DNA from: Anaspis maculata
Taxonomy: Eukaryota; Arthropoda; Insecta; Coleoptera; Scraptiidae
Length of the DNA: 64,000 nt
Direction: 5' to 3'
Assembly: GCA_949128115.1 (NCBI GenBank)
Contig: OX421964.1
Span: 50,756,601-50,820,600 of the forward strand
This document shows positions 1-11,460 of the stretch, one piece after another; the stretch's first letter is position 1; each line of letters begins with the position of its first letter. Below the pieces are notes generated by a model that saw only the letters and a list, made by a program, of their open reading frames with translations, did no database searches and was not told the DNA's origin. The translations under genes and the position numbers were made by a program.

Positions 1-3000
1 GTCAAACAGAAAAGGCTCTGTCTCAACTGCTTGAGCACCAATCACGGCGCTCCAAAATGTCCATCGTCGTATTCGTGTCGGCAGTGCCACGCAAGGCATC
101 ACACCTTGCTGCACTTCCCCAAGCCACATAGAACTGCAGGTCATGAGTCACCCAGTTCTTTATCGAATCCAGTTGAATTACCGCAAATCGTTTCCCCTGG
201 TCTTCCAGAAAATGTCGCGAATTCGGTGACGAATCTCGCCTCAAGCCTCAAGGCAGCTCATGTTTTGTTGGCCACGGCAATCGTTCACGTTCGTGACCGG
301 TGGGGAGGCTACCAAAGCCTCCGTGCGCTCATAGACCCTGCCAGTCAGGCATCGTTTATTTTGGACTCCTGCGTGCGCAAATTGGGTCTATCCCCATCAA
401 ATCACAATGTGCCCGTTTTTGGCTTGGGTCTCACCCCCGCCAATTCGACGTGTGGCACAGTCACTTGCCAGGTCAAGGCTGATGATGAGTCTCTCCCAAT
501 CCCTGAATTGGAGTTAATTGTCCTGCGCAGGATTTGTGGTAACCTGCCAGACACCGCTTTGAACCCGGATCAATTCCACTTGAACTTATCGAATCTGGCG
601 GATCCCACATGGTTCAAGCCAGGCCCCATTCAAGTGTTGTTGGGCGCCGACGTTTATCCGTCAGTCGTGAAAGAGGGAATCGTCTCGTCAGGTCCGTCAC
701 AGCCTGTTGCCATAAACACCATTTTTGGCTGGGCTCTTCTCGGTCCCTTTCAAACCCCGTCAAAACCTCTGCATTCCTTTTTGGTTTGCACTCCAACTGG
801 AATCGACGAGTCTCTGCACAAATTTTGGGAAGTAGAGGAAATCTCGTCACCATCGTCCAAAACACGTTTGTCCCCAGATGATGAACGTGCAGAAATTTGT
901 TTCCGGGACTCTGTCTACCGTTGTCCGTCAGGTCGTTTTGGGGTTTCGCTTCCCTTCAAAAGGGAGTCCCCCACCTTTGAACATTGCAGGTCTATGGCTG
1001 ACCGCCGTTGGTTAGCTATCGAACGTCGCCTGGTCCGTCAGGACACACTCCGTGATCTGTACATAGCATTCATGCGCGACTACCTCGACCTAGGTCACAT
1101 GACCTTGCTGGACGCAGAACCTCCAGATTCTGAGGCGTATTACATCCCTCATCATCCGATCGTCAAGATCGAAGACGACAAGCCGAAAATTCGCGTCGTT
1201 TTTGATGCTTCGGCGCAAGCGCCGAATCATTTATCTCTCAACGAGACGCTTCTCGTCGGTCCTAAGTTACAACAGGACATAGCAGCTTTGCTACTGCAGT
1301 TTCGGTGTGAGCCGATCGTTTTTACTTGTGACATCCGTCAGATGTATCGGCAGATACTTATCTCGCCCGAACATCGCAAGTATCAACTCATTCGCTTTCG
1401 TTTCTCCCCTGATCGACCCATTGAAACGTACCAATTGAACACCATTACATATGGTGTTTCTTCGGCACCGTTTCTAGCGGTTCGCACGTTGCTTCACTTG
1501 GCAGAACAAAGCGCCTCGAAGTTTCCATTGGCTTCGCAGGCAATTCGCCGTAATTTGTATGTAGACGATCTACTTTGCGGTGCGAACTCCGTGGAATCAG
1601 CACGGGAATTACAAACGCAGCTAATCAACCTGCTCCAATCGGGTTGCTTTGAATTGCGCAAGTGGGCAAGCAATCACCCTGATGTGCTGCAAGACATACC
1701 ACTTGATCACGTTCGAACTCAGCCGTCCACTTTCAGTGACGTTGCTGACAATACTGTAAAAATTCTTGGCCTCCAGTGGCAAGCGGCAACAGACACCTTT
1801 TCATTCACGGTTCATCCAAATGAACTACCGTGCACAAAACGGTCCATCTTGTCGGAGGTGGCTCGGATTTACGATCCGCTCGGCTTTCTGTGCCCTGTTG
1901 CATTTTTCGCCAAACATTTAATCCAACGGTTATGGAAACTTGGCCTTGATTGGGACGACACCCCTCCAGACATCGTATGTCAGCAGTGGTTGCGTTTTCA
2001 ATCCGAGCTATCGCAACTTTCGCGGTTGCAAATTCCACGGCATACTTTTCCGTCGCCTGCAGACAGGTGCCAGTTGCACGCCTTTTGCGACGCATCTGAA
2101 TCTGGGTACGCGAGCGTGTTGTACGTTCGTTACCTTCGAAATGGTGTTCCCACCATTCGTCTCCTAACCGCCAAATCAAAGGTGGCTCCAGTCAAATTGC
2201 TGACCGTACCCCGTCTCGAATTGTGTGCAGCGGTCCTACTTTCCAATCTCGTTGCCTTCACCGTTGCAGCGCTCGCAGGAACCGTACAGTTCGATGCCAT
2301 ATTTGCGTGGACCGATTCTACGGTTGTTCTCAGCTGGCTGCGTTCCTCGTCGCACCGCTGGAAAACATTTGTTGCTCACCGTGTTGAGCATATTCAACAG
2401 CGTGTCCCGCCTCAGTGTTGGAGACATGTCTCAACATCGGACAATCCCGCCGACCCAGCTTCGCGCGGATTGTTTCCCGAAGACATGCTTTCGTGCTCCC
2501 TCTGGTGGTCTGGCCCACCTTTTCTGTCATCAGCGGATGACACATGGCCGGATGACAAATTCTCCGTGTCCTCCCCAGACATTGCGTCTGAAGAGCGAAA
2601 GCTCGCTTTGGTCGTGCGTGTGCCGCAGCCGCCGCCGATTGACATCGACGACCTCTTTTTGCGCATATCCTCCTTACGGAAGATTCAGGGCGCTGTCGCC
2701 TATTTCTATCGGTTCTGCAAATGCAAGTCCGATGAGAAGTTCACAGGACCTCTCTCGGATACAGAGCTCCATTTTGCCTTGTTGTACATTGTCAAACATG
2801 TACAGCAGAAGGTATTTGCCGTCGAAATCGCGTCGTTACGCAACGGCAAACCCTGTTCAAGACCCTTTCGAAAACTTTCACCCTTTCTCGATCGTGACGA
2901 TGTTCTCCGCGTCGGCGGACGTTTGAAGCATTGTCATGAGTTGCCATTTGCAACCAGACACCCTGCTCTTCTTCCATCTCGTCACGTCTTGACAGGACTC

Positions 3001-4095
3001 GTCATTCGACAAGTTCATTCCCGACATTGCCACCCGGGACTCAACAATACCTGCTATCTCCTGCAGCAAAATTTTTGGATATTGTCCACGCGACGCGCGG
3101 TACGGCACTATCTTGCATCGTGTTACCGGTGCTTCCGGACTAAGCCGCAAACTTTTTCTCCCACCATGGGCGACCTCCCCTCGGCGCGAATTTCTCAGCT
3201 AAAACCTTTTAGCTGCGTCGGGCTCGACTATGGTGGCCCTTTTCCAATCCTCATGTCACGCGCTCGCGGTGTCAGAACTACGAAGGCGTACATCTGTCTT
3301 TTCGTGTGCTTCGCCACCAAGGCATTGCACGTCGAGGTTGCCTCCGATCTCTCAACAGATGCTTTCCTCGCCGCCTTGCGCAGATTCATTGCCCGGCGCG
3401 GTCGTTGCTCTACCATCTATAGCGACAATGGCACAAACTTTGTCGGAGCTCATAGGCAATTGACGACGTCAATGCAACTCGCCGCGGAATCCGAAGCCAT
3501 CACTTGGCGCTTCATTCCTCCCTCCAGTCCCCACTTTGGCGGGCTGTGGGAAAGCGGCATAAAAGCTGTCAAAACTCATCTATCTCGCGTGATAGGTGAT
3601 CAAATACTCACCTTTGAAGAGCTGACCACGTTGGTCACCCAAGTTGAAGCGTTGCTCAACTCACGGCCACTTTCGGAGCTGAGCTCGGATCCAAATGATC
3701 TGTGCCCATTGACGCCTGGTCATTTTTTGACGCTCGAGCCGTTAACGGCCCCACCTGACCCAGATTTGTCCCACCTCAAGATCAGCAGGTTGTCGCGATG
3801 GCAGTTGGTCCAATCCATGCAACAGCGTTTCTGGGCGCGTTGGCGCGACGAATATCTACACACGCTGTACCAACGCGGCAAGTGGCACAAGTCACGTCAC
3901 CTTGAATCCGCAGATGTGGGGTCTTTAGTCCTCATCAAGGACGAAAACGCTCCCCCTCTGAAGTGGAGGTTAGGCAGAATTTCAAAACTCTTCCCCGGCA
4001 AAGATGGCATTTGTCGTGTCGCAGATGTCCGTACTCAACGCGACGTTCTGCGACGCCCAATGGTCAAACTTTGTCCCCTCCCTTCAGGACAGTGA
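1..4095 (+). CDS. pol: BEL/Pao retrotransposon pol polyprotein, 5' end outside window
   Basis: The frame is open from base 1 to the stop at 4093-4095 with no internal stop; residues below are counted from the codon at 31. The order is that of BEL/Pao: zinc-knuckle-like cysteines at the start; an A17-type aspartic protease with its aspartate at residue 102; reverse transcriptase with Asp434 (context TCDIRQMYRQ) and the YVDD box at 510-513; RNase H beginning FCDAS at Asp687; an HHCC zinc-binding region near residue 1000 (HCHPGL, then CYRC); an integrase core with Asp1066, Asp1132 and Glu1174; and a C-terminal domain of the kind that follows integrase in BEL elements. Such a protein cleaves itself, copies RNA to DNA and inserts the product. 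Gag and the 5' LTR lie upstream of the window. The protease reads D-P-A where D-S/T-G is usual. The uninterrupted length suggests a young copy. Confidence 0.93.
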   Translation, partial: VKQKRLCLNCLSTNHGAPKCPSSYSCRQCHARHHTLLHFPKPHRTAGHESPSSLSNPVELPQIVSPGLPENVANSVTNLASSLKAAHVLLATAIVHVRDRWGGYQSLRALIDPASQASFILDSCVRKLGLSPSNHNVPVFGLGLTPANSTCGTVTCQVKADDESLPIPELELIVLRRICGNLPDTALNPDQFHLNLSNLADPTWFKPGPIQVLLGADVYPSVVKEGIVSSGPSQPVAINTIFGWALLGPFQTPSKPLHSFLVCTPTGIDESLHKFWEVEEISSPSSKTRLSPDDERAEICFRDSVYRCPSGRFGVSLPFKRESPTFEHCRSMADRRWLAIERRLVRQDTLRDLYIAFMRDYLDLGHMTLLDAEPPDSEAYYIPHHPIVKIEDDKPKIRVVFDASAQAPNHLSLNETLLVGPKLQQDIAALLLQFRCEPIVFTCDIRQMYRQILISPEHRKYQLIRFRFSPDRPIETYQLNTITYGVSSAPFLAVRTLLHLAEQSASKFPLASQAIRRNLYVDDLLCGANSVESARELQTQLINLLQSGCFELRKWASNHPDVLQDIPLDHVRTQPSTFSDVADNTVKILGLQWQAATDTFSFTVHPNELPCTKRSILSEVARIYDPLGFLCPVAFFAKHLIQRLWKLGLDWDDTPPDIVCQQWLRFQSELSQLSRLQIPRHTFPSPADRCQLHAFCDASESGYASVLYVRYLRNGVPTIRLLTAKSKVAPVKLLTVPRLELCAAVLLSNLVAFTVAALAGTVQFDAIFAWTDSTVVLSWLRSSSHRWKTFVAHRVEHIQQRVPPQCWRHVSTSDNPADPASRGLFPEDMLSCSLWWSGPPFLSSADDTWPDDKFSVSSPDIASEERKLALVVRVPQPPPIDIDDLFLRISSLRKIQGAVAYFYRFCKCKSDEKFTGPLSDTELHFALLYIVKHVQQKVFAVEIASLRNGKPCSRPFRKLSPFLDRDDVLRVGGRLKHCHELPFATRHPALLPSRHVLTGLVIRQVHSRHCHPGLNNTCYLLQQNFWILSTRRAVRHYLASCYRCFRTKPQTFSPTMGDLPSARISQLKPFSCVGLDYGGPFPILMSRARGVRTTKAYICLFVCFATKALHVEVASDLSTDAFLAALRRFIARRGRCSTIYSDNGTNFVGAHRQLTTSMQLAAESEAITWRFIPPSSPHFGGLWESGIKAVKTHLSRVIGDQILTFEELTTLVTQVEALLNSRPLSELSSDPNDLCPLTPGHFLTLEPLTAPPDPDLSHLKISRLSRWQLVQSMQQRFWARWRDEYLHTLYQRGKWHKSRHLESADVGSLVLIKDENAPPLKWRLGRISKLFPGKDGICRVADVRTQRDVLRRPMVKLCPLPSGQ

Positions 4096-4202
4096 GCATT
4101 CTGTGTTTTCACTTCCGTCATTGTTCTCACTATGCTCTTTCTTTTTGTATCATGTTTGATTTCATTAATTTTTGAACTTTGAAAATACCCCGAGTGGTAT
4201 TT

Positions 4203-4214
4203 TGGTGGGGAGTA
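4203..4214 (+). other. Polypurine tract of the BEL/Pao element
   Basis: A purine-rich run, TGGTGGGGAG, lies about 110 bases after the pol stop and just before TGTCTCGG. This is the usual position of the plus-strand primer at the edge of a 3' LTR. The assignment rests on position and composition. Confidence 0.55.
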
Positions 4215-5182
4215 TGTCTCGGCCCCGTTCATTGAAAACTGCATTCGTGTGCACTGAGGGTATGCAACCCAAAATATCCCTGTGTTGTCCAAGTCCTCAC
4301 CCCTCACCCCCTGTTCGGTGTGCCTGGCACTTGGCTGTCAGGCGCAAGCGTAAACGAGCTCCAGCACTTTCTTCGGCCGTCTTCGGCATTCTTCGGCTTT
4401 CTTTCCGCTCGTGCCTTTGCCGCTTCGTTCGAAGCGGTGTCGATCTCCGTACGTCGAGCGGGAAGCCACGCCGTCTTTTTTTTGGTCATCGTTCTCGCGG
4501 CCATCTTGTCGTGCCATCGGCGTACATTCGTACTCGACCAGAAGCCCATCCAAGGCCCATCGCGTCCGATAGTGACTCCTGGAGGATCTCTGCAGCATCT
4601 CCAAGTCCAGAAAGCGGCAGTTTTCACCGCTTTCACCGGGGAGCGGCTTGGACCAGCCAGCCGCACACAAAGCTCCAGTTTCGGACGGGATCGAGTCGTT
4701 CGTCCGCCATTTTGGTGACGAACACGGGCACTCGTGCATTTCAAAAGGAAATCCACCACCAGAACGGCCATCCACCACGACGCCGCCTTCGGACTCCGCC
4801 AGGACGACGCCGCCACCGAATAAGATCCCGTAAGTTCCATATTTTCCATTGTTTTTACCATTTACCGTTTATTCCCGTTTGCCGGGGTGTATACCTTCAG
4901 TGCAGTTCGTCTCGTTTTCAGGACGCCACTCGGCGCCAGCGAATCTGCCCCCGATCAGAACCACTCGGATTTTTCATTTCATTTAATTCACATTGTTTTT
5001 TTTTTATTGTTTTGTAATTCTGTCTGTTTGTGTTTTTTTTTCTTTTGTTTTGCATTAAAGTTTTTGATTGTTGTTGTGAATTTTATTTCTGACTGTCGCT
5101 TGCTGCTTTCCTAATCCAAGAGTTATTGTTTTAATGCAGCCTTCATCGGAAGGCTGCCGTCTTTATGTGTACCGCGCTAACA
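4215..5182 (+). repeat. Putative 3' LTR of the BEL/Pao element
   Basis: The region follows the polypurine tract and begins TGTCTCGG. It is GC-richer than the flanks up to about 4.95 kb, then T-rich with an ATTAAA-like polyadenylation signal near 5055. A plausible end is the ACA at 5180-5182, giving TG...CA-type ends. Only one LTR is in the window, so the 3' boundary cannot be confirmed by comparison. A 281-codon open frame inside (4172-5017) has no recognisable domain and is treated as chance. Confidence 0.5.
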
Positions 5183-7500
5183 ATTTAGAAGAACCAAGAA
5201 GTGTGAAACAGGGCTGGATGGCATGAACAAGAAAAATTATCAATTTCCTATTCCAGCAATATAATTTTCAATGTGGAACACGACAGCATTCAGAGCGTTA
5301 GAACCAAACTCTTGACAAGGGGACGAACATTTGCTAGAAAATATTTTAAGTGGCTTTCTTTTGGAGATCTGAAGGCTCTGATGTGATGGTAGTTGTTAAA
5401 CAGGTAGCTATACGTAGAAACTTAGCCCTTGAACCAGATTCACGCTAATAGGCCATCCACAATGATGTTAATGTTAATGTTAACGTAATGTTATCGGCAA
5501 TGGTAATTTTAACATCAAAGAAACGAGTTTCAATGGTAATGATTACCATTGCTACTAACATGATTGTGAACGTCACTATTTGAAACTCGTTGTTATGAAT
5601 GCTAACATTACCATTGCCGATAACATTACGTTAACATCAACATCATTGTGAATGGCCTATAAAGCTCTCATTCCCACAGTGAAGCTTTGTCTCTAGATTT
5701 GAATATGGAAACAAAGTAAGGGGACAAAGACGTGTAGATTTGTAGAAGCATTTACTAACATGATAAATAATGGGGCACCTGCCCATAAATTTGAAAAATC
5801 TCTACAAAAATTTGTACTAAAATTGCAGTTTTGGCTATGAAACATTCAATTCAAATTTTGAGAAATGATCTATACTCAAACTAATTTTGATGTATTTAGA
5901 AATGATGTATCTATGCTAATATGCTCTTTTCATGTTCTTGATATGTAATTTTTGAAATGTTTAGTATTCTCTGTTTTACAGCTCAAATTGTTGAGAAGGT
6001 AAAATTTTTGAATAAATTTCTTTATATAATAATGATACCAAATAACGATATGTGTACTAGGTACTTACTGACTTACTGTTAACTTCTCCATCCCATATTG
6101 TTGGCTATTGTTGGATTACCTAAATGCTTGATTTTCACTGAAGCAGTTACGTAAAACAGTGAACTTTCATAACGACACCCGTTGACATTTAAGTCTTCAA
6201 CAGTCTTACAAAGGAAATTGAAATTGGTGGAAAAAAGTTCGATGGCGCCACATTACTCTCTGGATCCAATTACAGATTTCTCGCAACATTACCGCAATAT
6301 TCCGCGTCTCAATCTTCGTAACATTAATGAAAACCACTTTGTATACCCCGCCAGCAGTAGGTACAGTATCCAACACCAGTATGACGACCGTGTCTTCGAG
6401 GCGTGTGAGTGATGGAAACGAGATACTTTGAAATTATCCACGTTTGCAGCTCAAAGATGGCGTCCGACGTGCATCCGTTCCGTGTTTTTGGTCATAATAA
6501 TGAGACGATCCACCTCGCACGGTCTTCCCGATTAGCAACGGTTTATTAAACCGGCCGTCCCGCTCTCTCATTACACCATTCCCAATTTCTGAATTTAACA
6601 AGCACTTGCATGGAAGCGAAGCAAAATAACCTAAAAATTTCATATTCTGGCGCACACCAGAAAGAGCATAAATTGAGTCGCGTCTCGTAATACGTGAAAT
6701 ATAGCTGCTGTCGCCATTTGTCTCGTAATGGAGAAATTCTCTGCTGTGCGCCTGTGCCCTGGTACAATCAACATCTCAATGCTTTCTCTCTTGTGTATGT
6801 ACCTATGGATATCAAAAGATATGGATATCAATGGAGCAAAGCGGAGCTCATTTAACCGTAATATTAGCAACTGAACGCGATAAATCTTGTGAACCGTCGA
6901 GGTGGTCTCGTCTTGGCACAGGTGCGTTGTGAAATTCCGGCGAGGAGAGGCGATTGGGTAGCATTTTTCCGTCAGGCCATCAAAATCAAAACATTTATTT
7001 CGAAAACGTGATCCACTTCCATGCGGTCACTGGAATCCTAGACTTTCCAGGTTCAACTGACACAGACCTTCATCAGCAACCTCGTCAGTAATAAATAACA
7101 GCACTGTAACAGGTCGAGTCAACAGAAAAAAACACAGTGCCAGCAGTTTCATCAGCGAACACTTTACTCGCAGAGGTGAAAACGTTTCGATTCAGATGAA
7201 GTAGACGTTTTGTGCATGAGATTGCCAGTTGATATTGACATTTTTGTGTGCGAACGAATCCAAGAAGTCATCATACGTAGGTAACAACAGTCGGTATGTT
7301 CCCTAACGAAGATCCACTGTAATCCTGAGAAAGCGTCTTCCTCATTTGTTAAAAAGCTGGATTAGTTATTGAAAAATTATTCCAAAAAACATTTTTTTTT
7401 TCATTTCATCAGTTATTATTATTGTATATTGAATCACTATAGTGACTGAATAACACGATTTTACCTGTTCAGTGACAGCCTCTTGATACGATACCTGCTC
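5183..7500. other. AT-rich stretch without recognised genes
   Basis: Apart from the MITE at 5449-5659 no gene, conserved coding segment or repeat was recognised. Open frames here are short and have biased composition. Confidence 0.5.
5449..5659. mobile_element. 207-bp TA-flanked foldback MITE
   Basis: The element at 5451-5657 begins GGCCATCCACAATGATGTTA and ends with the near-perfect inverse, closing TTGTGAATGGCC, with TA on both sides. The two halves pair over most of their length, so the single strand would form one long hairpin. It has no coding capacity. Size, terminal repeats and TA flanks fit a Tc1/mariner-type non-autonomous element, but the family is inferred. Confidence 0.8.
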
Positions 7501-7518
7501 GTACGATACCATGGCTCA

Positions 7519-7633
7519 TATGCATTAAAAGGGAATCTGCTCATGCTCCGATTCTGCAGGAGTTGTTAGGCAAATTGTTCTTAGCAAATCCTTGAAAATC
7601 GGAGCATGAGCACATACTCCGATTTTATGCATA
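7519..7633. repeat. Hairpin with a 16-bp perfect stem
   Basis: TGCTCATGCTCCGATT at 7538-7553 is the exact reverse complement of 7597-7612, with a 43-base loop. Outside it TGCATTAAAA and TTTTATGCA pair again, giving an imperfect hairpin of about 115 bp. It could be a small MITE or a precursor-like hairpin; neither is proven. Confidence 0.6.
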
Positions 7634-7643
7634 CGACCCATGT

Positions 7644-7858
7644 TATATCCCGTTCACTTTTTATTTTCAGTAGAATAACTTTTTGGAGCAAAAATTGAGT
7701 GACAACCTGGAGCGCTGGGATGATACGGCTGATAGCCGCTGATAGTTTTGCTCCAAAACTTTGCAGGTGCCCTCAGCCGTAGCCGTAGCCCCCAACTTGT
7801 TCTTTTATTTTTGCTCCAAAAAGTCATTCCACTGAATTGAAAACGTGAACGGCATATA
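7644..7858. mobile_element. 207-bp foldback MITE with TATA flanks
   Basis: The element spans 7648-7854. The left end TCCCGTTCAC and the right end GTGAACGG plus CA are inverted, and pairing continues inward over about 50 bp through the shared word CTTTTTGGAGCAAAA. TATA lies directly outside each end, consistent with a TA or TATA target duplication. It is non-coding. Confidence 0.7.
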
Positions 7859-8151
7859 TCGTTGAATGTCCTCGGTGACAGTGAGAAAACCTGGTGAAGA
7901 TTTTCTCGTTCCTAGGTATATATAGGATTTCATAGGGTTAAGATTTAGAAACCGCACTCCAGACGTTTCGGGATTGGTTTCTTATCGGGAAAATCCCCCG
8001 CTACGAAATCCTTGAGTTAATGGCGAGCCTTATGTGACGCAGGATCGATCGCGAGGGCTGCGATTGCGTTGATAACTGATGGTGTGGAGCCCAATCGCAC
8101 CGCACACACATTAGCACCACTTAGCAAGGCGTGGAAATCGGGCTTCTGCTC

Positions 8152-9083
8152 TACGGGGTGATTCAAAAATGACGCTTCTCCTCTCGAGTAATAATATCGA
8201 AATTATTTAAGAAAATAACTTCATTCTTTGAGTTATGAAGAGGTGAAATTGAGGATTCGACACCTTCAATCTGCATGATTTTGAAGCACAGCTTTGATAC
8301 TTGCGAATAATCACCACAATAAGTCGTTGGTATAGTTCCCGAATAAAAATGTCTCTTCCAATTCACCCTTCTCGCTGTTATGGAAAAATGTGAATTGTCA
8401 TGCGCGGCATAACTGGCGGGAGTTAGCTGGGGACCCTAGATTTTTAAAATTGTCGATCGCGAGTGCGAGTGAGGACATAACCCAACTTTTTCGTTCAATT
8501 GTTACTTCCAAGTTCCACTCAACTGCTTTACTTGTGTAATTCCACTACGTTCATTATGCCGAAGTACGATGCACGGCGGGAGGAACAGCAAAATAGCCGA
8601 ATTGACGTTGATGTTGACGTTGCGCGTCTGAAAATTGACATCGCTGCCAAAGCCGCCAGTGCCAACCTCACGCCACCAAAACAACCAAAACCGGTACACT
8701 GCGCATGACAACTGTAACTTCTTGAATAACGGAAAGGGTGAATTGAGACTGGAGTCGTATTTTGACTACTTTTTTTCACTTTGAAGGTGATGTAGGGCTA
8801 CATTTGGCAAGTATGTTTCAATATTGAATATGGTCTTCAGAGTCTCGGAGAATTGTTCTAAGAAGTTTCCATAGTAACAAAGAAACAATGATATTCCAAA
8901 GTTCTCTTCTGAAGGTGTCAGGTCAGGTGGATATGATGCAATGTTGCGATATTGGACTACTATGATTTTGTTAATAACCTGCAAAACAAACCCGATGATG
9001 GTTTTTTCTTATTTTCCCGTGTTTTGTCAATGCCCTCTACAACGTATCCGAGAGAAAATGCACCATTTTTCAATCACCTTGTA
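8152..9083. mobile_element. TA-flanked foldback element, CAGGGTG-like tips (928 bp)
   Basis: The left tip CGGGGTGATTCAAAAATG (from 8154) and the right tip, read inward as CAAGGTGATTGAAAAATG (ending 9081), are inverted and flanked by TA. Inner inverted blocks also match (8358-8385 against 8728-8750). The size is close to the 920-bp element at 26164-27083 and the tips are similar, so they may be related. Its central loop contains a GC-richer 50-codon open frame starting at 8556 that is acidic, then basic, and resembles nothing I know. Confidence 0.7.
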
Positions 9084-10490
9084 GATATACCTATTTGAAA
9101 TAATATCGAAGGCAAAAAAGAACTTTTCCTAAGAATTTAATAATGATAATAACAACAATAGGTTGATTCAGTAATCGGTTACGTTTGACTTATTAGAACA
9201 AAACAATGTAAACAAACTGTTACTGAATATGAATGCATGTTATGCAAATACTAATCATAATACTAAAAAATAAATAGCCAAAATGGCTCCAAATTCAAAA
9301 TCACATCTCTTCCTCTGCACAACAACTTGGGACTCGGGTGATTTTCCTTATCTTAGAAAACTGGCTTGTATAGAGGTCATATTTTAAGAGACAATCTGTA
9401 CGGAGGAAGGTAGGACTGCAATTTCCAAAACCTCAAGTAGAATGTAATTACTAATGGCCCAGAAAACCAATTGTGGCGTTCTTTGCGAAAACCCCACTTG
9501 TCACTTGTCACTTTTCGGTAGAGCTCACTTGCGAATATTTGGGATCATGCCTAGACCCAATTCACTAAATGAATCTCTGTAAAACCAGTGTAGAAAAATT
9601 CTAGCTGTATTTGAAATTACGTCGCCGCTGCAGAAACACCACAAATCATATTGAGGTATCCAGAAGTTCTCAATGAAATACATAAAGCAGATTTTTTTTT
9701 AAACTGGACAAGTTGGATTTTAGCAAAGAACGCCTCAATTAGTATTGGCCTTCATCTCGCCAATTTGAACGCAGGACCTAGGGATTGAAAGTCAGTTTTC
9801 CCAAATGAGCTACTTCGACAACTGTGGGCCGTTGAAAAAAATCAACGGTTTTTGTGTCACCCCAAAACTTTCTTGACATCAAGTAGCAAGGAACGGGAGA
9901 AAATATTTGTATGAGACGTCCCTTCGGGTGGGGAGATGAAATTAGCAAGAAAGATTGAATCTAATTGGAAGGAAATTTAAAATTTTGGAAATTTAATTAT
10001 ATTCCGAGAAAACCTCAGATCTTTTTCCAAATCATCTTCCTGTAAAAATTGTCAATTAACTAATGGCTTCCCTTCAGGCTCCAACATTCAAGTCCGGTCT
10101 CGATAACCCAGGCCGGCCTCACATTTTCAACAGGGAAACTCCCTTTTGGGAAATTGGAAAAACATTGTTGGAAAATGTTCAGCACAAGATCCGGTTACCT
10201 TTTGTTTAAAAAAATGGTGAAAATCTGTCCACGGGATAAAAAGTTGGGAAACTTGCAGTTTTTCTCGCAGTTTTTCCAGAGAGGAAAACTCGAAAACCGT
10301 CGCTCCGATTTCGAAAAATGTCCCTCCAAAAATTAATTCAGTCTTTTCTTTAATTTTCATTCCCAACATTTCTGCACCTGTTTTTTCCTGTTTTTTCAAA
10401 TTCACGGAATGTGCAAATTACATTTAAAGGAAAAACGAAGCCGTGTTGATTTTAAAAATAGGTCTACACGACGCCCAATCCAATCTACTT
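9084..10490. other. AT-rich stretch, nothing recognised
   Basis: No coding motif, terminal repeat or RNA gene was recognised. The region 10.1-10.4 kb has two opposing open frames of 60-92 codons that mirror each other and look like chance or old repeat. Confidence 0.4.
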
Positions 10491-10499
10491 TTGATGTCA

Positions 10500-10960
10500 G
10501 TTAGAATTATTCCAAAAAAGTCTATCCCCGAGCAGAAATGAATTTTTGAATGGAGTCTTGCACCAAAAGCAGGAGTCGTTCTGGTCAAATCCGGGGGAGA
10601 GATCCTCTCGGGTGAAAACGGCTAGGAGAAATTTTGAAAATTCATATCGCCCGACTGGGAAAAGTTGGAGAACTGCCACTGCAGATTTAATTTGCTTATT
10701 TTGTTGTGTTGCGTCCTGCCAAATTTGGTTTCAATCCATCAGCATCAGATAGATTTTGAATATTTGAACGGTAAAGTTTTGATTTTTGGCGTTTTTCAAT
10801 ATTTGACAGATGACAGACAAAAACTTCTAACCGTTTTGAATCCAGGTTTTCAAGGGCTTTCAGATGACATGCAAGAAATGAATGACAATGCATGACAATA
10901 CTTCCCCTCCTCGTTGGGTGGTGGGTCGGGAAAGTAAAATTGGTGCTAATCATTAAGCCG
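10500..10960 (-). repeat. Dispersed repeat, copy 1 (reverse orientation)
   Basis: This is the reverse complement of the repeat at 36690-37320. Shared words include CGAGCAGAAATGAATTTTTG, the CGCCCGACTGGGAAAA region, GCCAAATTTGGTTTCAATCC and TTTTCAAGGGCTTTCA, in the same order. It is non-coding and diverged. Two further copies or fragments lie at 16050-16660 and 22965-23260. No TIR or poly(A) tail was identified, so the class is unknown. Confidence 0.75.
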
Positions 10961-11019
10961 ATTTCTGACCGTTACTATAGGTGAGCAGGACCCTTTAAAA
11001 TTTTAAGGGTGTTTAAATT

Positions 11020-11460
11020 TTACAGAATTGCCACTTAATAATGTTAATATCCCGATAATCGGAGACCCGCTGGCTCTGCCTGGTCGCTCGCCCCCCTACA
11101 TCCGGCGACCCTTGATTTATCCTACTTTAAATCCGGCACGTTTTTATCCGGAATTAACTCGATATGTTCGAGAGTCCGAAATACAACAACTAGATACTTC
11201 CATTTTAGCAGATTAGCGGAATTTAATCAGTTAGGAACATGCTAATGGCTCGCACAGGAATTATTACCCGACATTGGACCGTTTCACCAGATTTCGGAGA
11301 TTAGGCCGGTTTGCGCGTCCCGGGTGATCGCCAATTAATTAGGAATTTGGTTCATGATCATGATCAATCACCGAATACGAACCACCGCGCCGGCAGTTCC
11401 TTCCGTTCTCGGTAACTCGTCAACTGATCTAGAAAGAGAAGAGGGAGGGTGCATTTATTT
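11020..11460. promoter_or_regulatory. Candidate cis-regulatory block upstream of the T-box exons
   Basis: This stretch is clearly GC-richer than its AT-rich surroundings and contains clustered homeodomain-core words (CAATTAATTAGG at about 11331) and CATGATCATGATC. A 62-codon open frame (11028-11216) overlaps it without a recognisable domain. Low divergence towards AT near a developmental gene is typical of enhancers, but this is inference from composition only. Confidence 0.25.

Noticed and set aside
4172..5017. 281-codon open frame after the BEL pol
   Set aside because: It lies in the LTR region, overlaps open frames on the other strand and in other frames, and has a serine/arginine-rich composition with no domain. 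It is a by-product of GC-rich sequence.
11028..11216. 62-codon frame PLNNVNIPIIG... as an exon of the T-box gene
   Set aside because: It does not match the T-box N-terminal half or the known N-terminus of midline/H15, and no donor site was evident at its end. Kept only as part of a possible regulatory block.
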